This document shows positions 4,110 to 7,535 of a DNA stretch of 7,535 nt, piece by piece (positions within the stretch are counted from its first letter, which is position 1; every line of letters begins with the position of its first letter). A model generated the notes under the pieces. That model had not been told where the DNA came from, searched no databases, and was given only the letters and a program-made list of their open reading frames with translations. The position numbers were made by a program, and so were the translations under genes. This DNA comes from JAPUDQ01 sp964462335 (GTDB taxonomy: Bacteria > Patescibacteriota > Saccharimonadia > Saccharimonadales > Saccharimonadaceae), in NCBI GenBank assembly GCA_964462335.1, contig CAYWYG010000031.1, positions 1 to 7,535 of the forward strand. Reading direction: 5' to 3'.

Positions 4110-4760
4110 ATGAAGTACAATTATCGGTCGGGTATTCGGGATAATAAGCGGCGTAACCCGTTGCTAGTGATTGCACCACTGATTGGCTTATTTGGCGGTG
4201 GCTATTTACTTATCAACACACTTTTCCCATCATTGCCTGTTGATGTAACCGGTCAAGTATCTGCCGTGACTAAAGTCCTCACTGAGCGGCAGCCAGATCT
4301 TGCAGAAGATAGACTATACGTTCCGAAGATTGGTGTCGACGTCAAAATCGTTACCGGAGTAACTGATCGAACACTAGAAGGTGGCGCGTGGCATCGTGTG
4401 CCTCAAAACGGCGATCCTGTCGTCGGGGGCAATTTCGTATTGGCTGCGCATCGTTTCAATCTCGGTCTTACTCCGCAACAGACGAGGGCGCGATCACCGT
4501 TTTATCATATCAACGATTTAAATACGGGCGACCAGATATTTGTTGACTATCGTGGAGTGAGGTATGCCTATGAAGTCATTCGGCGATATAAAGTGTCTCA
4601 AGATGAGGTTTCGATTGAGTCGTCGACGAAAGATTCTCGTCTCACGATGTATTCGTGTGACTTGCGGGGCTCAGATGCGGGTCGTGAAGTTGTAGAAGCA
4701 AAGCCAGTTGGCACGATTGCGTGGCTTGATGGCGGCCCCAAGTTGAAGACGACAAACTAA
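4110..4760 (+). CDS. Sortase family cysteine transpeptidase
   Basis: The 216-residue membrane-anchored protein has an N-terminal basic region (YRSGIRDNKRR), a transmembrane helix at about 17-37 and an extracytoplasmic sortase beta-barrel from about 68. Catalytic residues are visible: His114 in VLAAHRFN (family A-G-H motif), Cys183 in LTMYSC (family TLxTC, here a variant), and Arg192 in GREVVEAKPV. Sortases cleave LPXTG-like signals and join proteins to the cell wall or to each other. Length and single N-terminal anchor fit class E/F/D-type enzymes rather than class B, but the class is not certain. The ATG has only a weak AGGCGAG upstream. It has its own promoter and is insulated by a terminator. 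No LPXTG protein is visible in the window. The stop is 1 nt from the stop of the convergent HTH-MurA gene. Confidence 0.85.
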   Translation: MKYNYRSGIRDNKRRNPLLVIAPLIGLFGGGYLLINTLFPSLPVDVTGQVSAVTKVLTERQPDLAEDRLYVPKIGVDVKIVTGVTDRTLEGGAWHRVPQNGDPVVGGNFVLAAHRFNLGLTPQQTRARSPFYHINDLNTGDQIFVDYRGVRYAYEVIRRYKVSQDEVSIESSTKDSRLTMYSCDLRGSDAGREVVEAKPVGTIAWLDGGPKLKTTN

Positions 4761-4761
4761 G

Positions 4762-6282
4762 CTAGAAGTCAGTATGCGGCTGGATATCCGCGCCGATGGT
4801 GTTGAGACGTTCGGCGAGTTGTTCGTACCCGCGGTTCATTTGGTAGACATTTCGTAGGATTGATACTCCAGGTGCAGCGAGCATAGCTATCAACACGACG
4901 ACAGTCGGGCGGAGCGCAGGTGGCGCGACGACATCAGCCGCCTTCCAATGAGTTGGCCCAGTGGTGTAAACACGATGGGGGTCGAGCATCTCTATGTGCG
5001 CGTTGAGCTTGGTAAGCTCAAGGAAATAAATCGCACGGTTCTCATAGCTCCAGTCATGTACAAGAGTGCGTCCTTCGGCCATCGTTGCGATGAGACCGAG
5101 AAATGGTAAGTTATCCATGTTGACACCCGGAAATGGTAGGGCGTGGAGTTTATCTTTGGGCGCAATCAAGTGTGACGGTTTGATAGTTAGGTCGACAAGC
5201 CGTGTATGTCCATTGCGCGCAGGATATTCGGCGGATATGTCATATTGGAGGTTCATACCTTCAAGTGTTGCGAGTTCAAGCTCCAAAAACTCTATCGGTG
5301 CACGTCTAATCGTCAGTTTAGAGTTTGTTACTGCCGCTGCTGCGATGAAGCTCATCGCTTCGATGGGATCCTCGCTCGGAAAATACTCAACATCTTTTTT
5401 TATAGATTTGAGACCGTGAACACGCAGGATGGTTGTGCCAATGCCATCGATCTTGACCCCTAGTTTTTTCAAGAAGAAACAGACATCTTGCACCATGTAA
5501 TTTGGGCTGGCATTTCGGATGATCGTCTCGCCATCATGTAGTGCCGCAGCCATCAGGACATTTTCGGTCGTCGTGTCGCCGCGCTCCGTGAGGACAATCG
5601 CGCGTGTTGGGCTAATTTTTTTGACCGTTGCTTGATAATAGTCGGTCTCAGCACTGACAGTAAGACCAAAATGTTTGAGCCCATCCATATGAGGCTCGAC
5701 AGTACGTTTACCGAGACTGCAACCGCCCGCATAGGGAAGGCGGAATGACTTATACTGGTGCAATAGTGGCCCGAGAAACATGATGACAGTCCGGGTTTTT
5801 TTGGCGGCTTCGACATCCATGTTCTCTAGCTTGAGCCGAGCGGGGGGCGTAATGACCAGATCATTGTCGGGCTCAACCCAGCGTGTTTTGACGCCGATAC
5901 TGTTGAGTACCTCGATGATACGGTTGACTTCTTCGATGCGTGCAACCCGTCGCAGAATTGTCGTCCCGCGGTTGAGCAACGCTGCGCAGAGTAGGGCAAC
6001 AGCCGCGTTTTTGCTTGTCTTGACCTCGATCTCGCCATGGAGTTTTTTGCCGCCATCGATCTCGAGGTTATTGCCACTCGTGTTGATACTGACGATCTCG
6101 CTGCTGAGCACTTCACCGATACGGGCGAGCATCTCGAGAGAGACATTTTGTCCGCCGTTTTCGATGCGGTTGACGGCACTCTGACTTGTACCGAGCGCTG
6201 CCGCAAATTCACTTTGTGTCATACCGCGCACGAGGCGCGTTTCTCTGATGAGCGAGCCGATTTTTTTGTGGTAATTATTCAT
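4762..6282 (-). CDS. murA: Helix-turn-helix (XRE/Cro-CI) domain fused to UDP-N-acetylglucosamine 1-carboxyvinyltransferase (MurA-like)
   Basis: The 506-residue protein joins an XRE-type HTH (about 8-63: RETRLVRGMTQSEFAAALGTS, QSAVNRIENG) to a full MurA domain (about 72-502). MurA transfers enolpyruvate from PEP to UDP-GlcNAc, the first committed step of peptidoglycan synthesis. Family residues are present: Lys91-Asn92 (SKN), Arg164, the fosfomycin-target Cys188 in GGCSLGKR with Arg193, Asp390 in PGVNMD (aligning with the PGFPTD general base), Arg416 in ENR, and Arg484 in NRGYE. Plain MurA is about 420 residues, so the extra length is the HTH. This suggests an enzyme that may also bind DNA, possibly its own promoter, or a protein-protein docking domain; that is inference. 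The start sits 6 nt after a perfect extended -10, so the mRNA is probably leaderless. Confidence 0.88.
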   Translation of the reverse strand: MNNYHKKIGSLIRETRLVRGMTQSEFAAALGTSQSAVNRIENGGQNVSLEMLARIGEVLSSEIVSINTSGNNLEIDGGKKLHGEIEVKTSKNAAVALLCAALLNRGTTILRRVARIEEVNRIIEVLNSIGVKTRWVEPDNDLVITPPARLKLENMDVEAAKKTRTVIMFLGPLLHQYKSFRLPYAGGCSLGKRTVEPHMDGLKHFGLTVSAETDYYQATVKKISPTRAIVLTERGDTTTENVLMAAALHDGETIIRNASPNYMVQDVCFFLKKLGVKIDGIGTTILRVHGLKSIKKDVEYFPSEDPIEAMSFIAAAAVTNSKLTIRRAPIEFLELELATLEGMNLQYDISAEYPARNGHTRLVDLTIKPSHLIAPKDKLHALPFPGVNMDNLPFLGLIATMAEGRTLVHDWSYENRAIYFLELTKLNAHIEMLDPHRVYTTGPTHWKAADVVAPPALRPTVVVLIAMLAAPGVSILRNVYQMNRGYEQLAERLNTIGADIQPHTDF

Positions 6283-6288
6283 ACTATG

Positions 6289-6297
6289 ATTATATCA
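6289..6297 (-). promoter_or_regulatory. Extended -10 promoter giving a leaderless HTH-MurA mRNA
   Basis: On the minus strand TGATATAAT (complement of 6289-6297) is a perfect extended -10. Only six bases separate it from the ATG at 6282-6280, the normal distance to the transcription start, so the A of the ATG should be at or next to +1. No SD exists, consistent with leaderless translation. Confidence 0.65.
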
Positions 6298-6308
6298 CAT
6301 ACGATATA
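6291..6308. promoter_or_regulatory. Candidate operator overlapping the HTH-MurA -10
   Basis: TATATC (6291-6296) and GATATA (6303-6308) are perfect 6-bp inverted arms with a 6-nt spacer, covering most of the -10. Inverted repeats of this size are typical of XRE/Cro-CI binding sites, so autoregulation by the fused HTH is a reasonable guess. The arms are AT-rich and could be chance. Confidence 0.35.
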
Positions 6309-6366
6309 CTAGTAGGTAGTGTAGCCACGGTTCGTATAAGTCAAAAGCGGTGTATACTTGAGAGTA

Positions 6367-6375
6367 TGGTATAAC
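6367..6375 (+). promoter_or_regulatory. Extended -10 promoter for glyA
   Basis: TGGTATAAC is an extended -10 with one mismatch. The start would be near 6382, leaving a leader of about 42 nt. It lies within a nested inverted repeat: outer arms GGTTCGT (6329-6335) and ACGAACC (6374-6380), inner hairpin ATACT-TGAG-AGTAT (6354-6367). Confidence 0.5.
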
Positions 6376-6409
6376 GAACCAACAGCTTGAGTGGGGATAT
6401 AAATTATAC

Positions 6410-6418
6410 AAGGAGGTG
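6410..6418 (+). promoter_or_regulatory. Strong ribosome binding site of glyA
   Basis: AAGGAGGTG is a near-perfect SD 5 nt before the ATG at 6424 and sets the start. The same nine bases precede the gene at 1395. Confidence 0.9.
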
Positions 6419-6423
6419 TACTC

Positions 6424-7535
6424 ATGAAAGATGTTGTCGTCAAAAAACTAATTGTTGCAGAGAAAAATCGCCAAGTCGAAGGTCTTGAACTGATCCCGTC
6501 AGAAAATTACGTCTCGCTTGATGTACTCGAAGCGCTTGGCAGTGTCTTTACCAACAAATATTCTGAGGGTTATCCGGGTAAACGCTACTACGGCGGTCAG
6601 CAATTTACCGATCAGGTAGAGCAGCTTGCAATCGACCGTGCCAAGCAACTGTTTCATGCCGACCATGCCAACGTACAACCACACAGTGGCGCACCGGCCA
6701 ACGAAGCGGTCTACCATGCGTGGTTAGAGCCCGGTGATACGGTGCTTGCGATGCATCTTGATCATGGCGGTCATCTGACGCATGGTGCGCCAGTGACTCG
6801 CAGTGCCCAGATCTATAACTTCATACGCTACAAGATGAAAGATCCTTCGACTGGGGAAATTGATTATGATGAACTGCGTGAATTAGCTCGGACGCATAAA
6901 CCCAAAATTATTCTCGCTGGTTTCTCAGCATATCCTCGTGAGCTTGACTACAAAAAATTCGTCGAGATCGGACGCGAAGTCGGCGCGCTCCTCATGGCCG
7001 ATATGGCGCATATCGCTGGGCTTATCGCAGGTGGCGTCGCTACCAATCCTCTCGATGTTGGCTTTCATGTCATGACGACGACGACCCACAAGACATTACG
7101 CGGGCCTCGCGGCGGGTTGATCCTCAGCATGGGTACGGTGAGCAGCCCTCTGAAAGCGCCCGAGAAGACGCTTGAAAACATACCAACGCTCATAGATCGA
7201 GCCGTCTTTCCTGGGACTCAGGGTGGACCGCATATGAACAATACCGCTGCGAAGGCTGTTGCATTTGGTGAAGCGCTACAGCCAGAATTCAAAATATACG
7301 CCGCACAGATCGTTGCAAACGCTGCTCGGCTTGCTGATGAGCTGCAGTCTCGTGGTTTCAAACTTGTGACAGGCGGCACGAGCAATCACTTGATACTTGC
7401 AGATGTCTATAGTAGCTTCGGGATCGATGGGCAAGTCGCAGAGACTGCACTGGATGAAATCGGTTTGACGCTCAACAAAAATGCGATTGCCGATGATCCG
7501 CTGCCAAAATTCCGTCCAAGCGGCATCCGTCTCGG
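6424..7535 (+). CDS. glyA: Serine hydroxymethyltransferase, 3' end beyond the window
   Basis: The open frame runs from ATG to the window edge: 370 codons plus two bases of a protein normally about 410-430 residues. SHMT is a cytosolic PLP enzyme interconverting serine plus tetrahydrofolate with glycine plus 5,10-methylene-THF. Family motifs are in order: ELIPSEN near the N-terminus, TNKYSEGYPGKRYYGG, NVQPHSGAPAN, DMAHIAGLIAGG (PLP-binding Asp and stacking His), TTTTHKTLRGPRGG with the Schiff-base lysine at residue 223, FPGTQGGPH, and FRPSGIRLG at the cut edge. No in-frame stop or frameshift is seen. It has its own promoter and strong SD and is divergent from HTH-MurA. Only the last few tens of residues are missing. 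Confidence 0.95.
   Translation, partial: MKDVVVKKLIVAEKNRQVEGLELIPSENYVSLDVLEALGSVFTNKYSEGYPGKRYYGGQQFTDQVEQLAIDRAKQLFHADHANVQPHSGAPANEAVYHAWLEPGDTVLAMHLDHGGHLTHGAPVTRSAQIYNFIRYKMKDPSTGEIDYDELRELARTHKPKIILAGFSAYPRELDYKKFVEIGREVGALLMADMAHIAGLIAGGVATNPLDVGFHVMTTTTHKTLRGPRGGLILSMGTVSSPLKAPEKTLENIPTLIDRAVFPGTQGGPHMNNTAAKAVAFGEALQPEFKIYAAQIVANAARLADELQSRGFKLVTGGTSNHLILADVYSSFGIDGQVAETALDEIGLTLNKNAIADDPLPKFRPSGIRL

Noticed and set aside
3946..4179. Minus-strand 77-residue ORF
   Set aside because: It runs through the terminator repeat and the sortase start region, with no SD and no recognisable protein features.
5110..5140. Loss of the MurA general-base Asp
   Set aside because: At first FPGVNMDN looked shifted against FPTDMQ, but ungapped alignment of PGVNMD with PGFPTD keeps the Asp at residue 390.
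5780..6184. Plus-strand 134-residue ORF opposite HTH-MurA
   Set aside because: Shadow frame of a clearly conserved enzyme gene, with Ser/Leu/Arg-rich composition and no SD.

Overview
The window looks like a chromosomal segment from a small-genome bacterium of the Candidate Phyla Radiation (Patescibacteria), most likely Saccharibacteria (TM7) or a relative. This placement is inference. It rests on very tight packing, an N-terminal helix-turn-helix fused to a MurA-type enzyme, a standalone sortase, a cohesin-like surface protein, extended -10 promoters, and a mix of strong Shine-Dalgarno, SD-less and apparently leaderless genes. No in-frame TGA recoding is needed in any gene, which argues against the Gracilibacteria/SR1 code.

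Layout. 37-1214: an apparent two-gene operon encoding a four-helix membrane protein and a short, divergent pyroglutamyl-peptidase-like protein. 1215-1301 (minus): a 28-residue, very basic peptide with an excellent SD, whose stop abuts the previous gene's stop. 1395-1883: a four-helix membrane protein of unknown function. 1945-3312: a surface protein with a signal peptide, cohesin-like domain, Pro/Thr/Ser stalk, one membrane helix and a long acidic cytoplasmic tail. 3313-4109: a non-coding block centred on tRNA-His(GUG). 4110-4760: a sortase. 4762-6282 (minus): the HTH-MurA fusion, convergent with the sortase with a 1-nt gap. 6424 to the right edge: glyA (serine hydroxymethyltransferase), divergent from HTH-MurA and cut off by the window.

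The most unusual part is the tRNA-His block. A strong promoter (3437-3465) is separated from the mature tRNA by about 195 nt. That leader holds a three-way-junction hairpin module (3488-3567), a second copy of the tRNA 5' end (3566-3589), and a near-perfect antisense copy of the tRNA D-arm region (3614-3636). On the 3' side, the tRNA acceptor end plus its intrinsic terminator is duplicated as a 49-bp perfect direct repeat (3735-3783 and 3976-4024). The two copies bracket a 192-bp hairpin-rich insert that itself carries degenerate sense and antisense tRNA 3'-end fragments. The tRNA is thus flanked on both sides by fragments of itself in both orientations. This could be debris from repeated insertion or template switching at a tRNA, or an RNA element controlling tRNA-His maturation. 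The sequence alone cannot decide.

Functionally, the cohesin-like protein, sortase and MurA fit a cell-envelope and surface-attachment theme, as expected for an episymbiont. GlyA supplies one-carbon units and glycine. The cohesin-like protein has no LPXTG motif, so it is not an obvious substrate of the neighbouring sortase.
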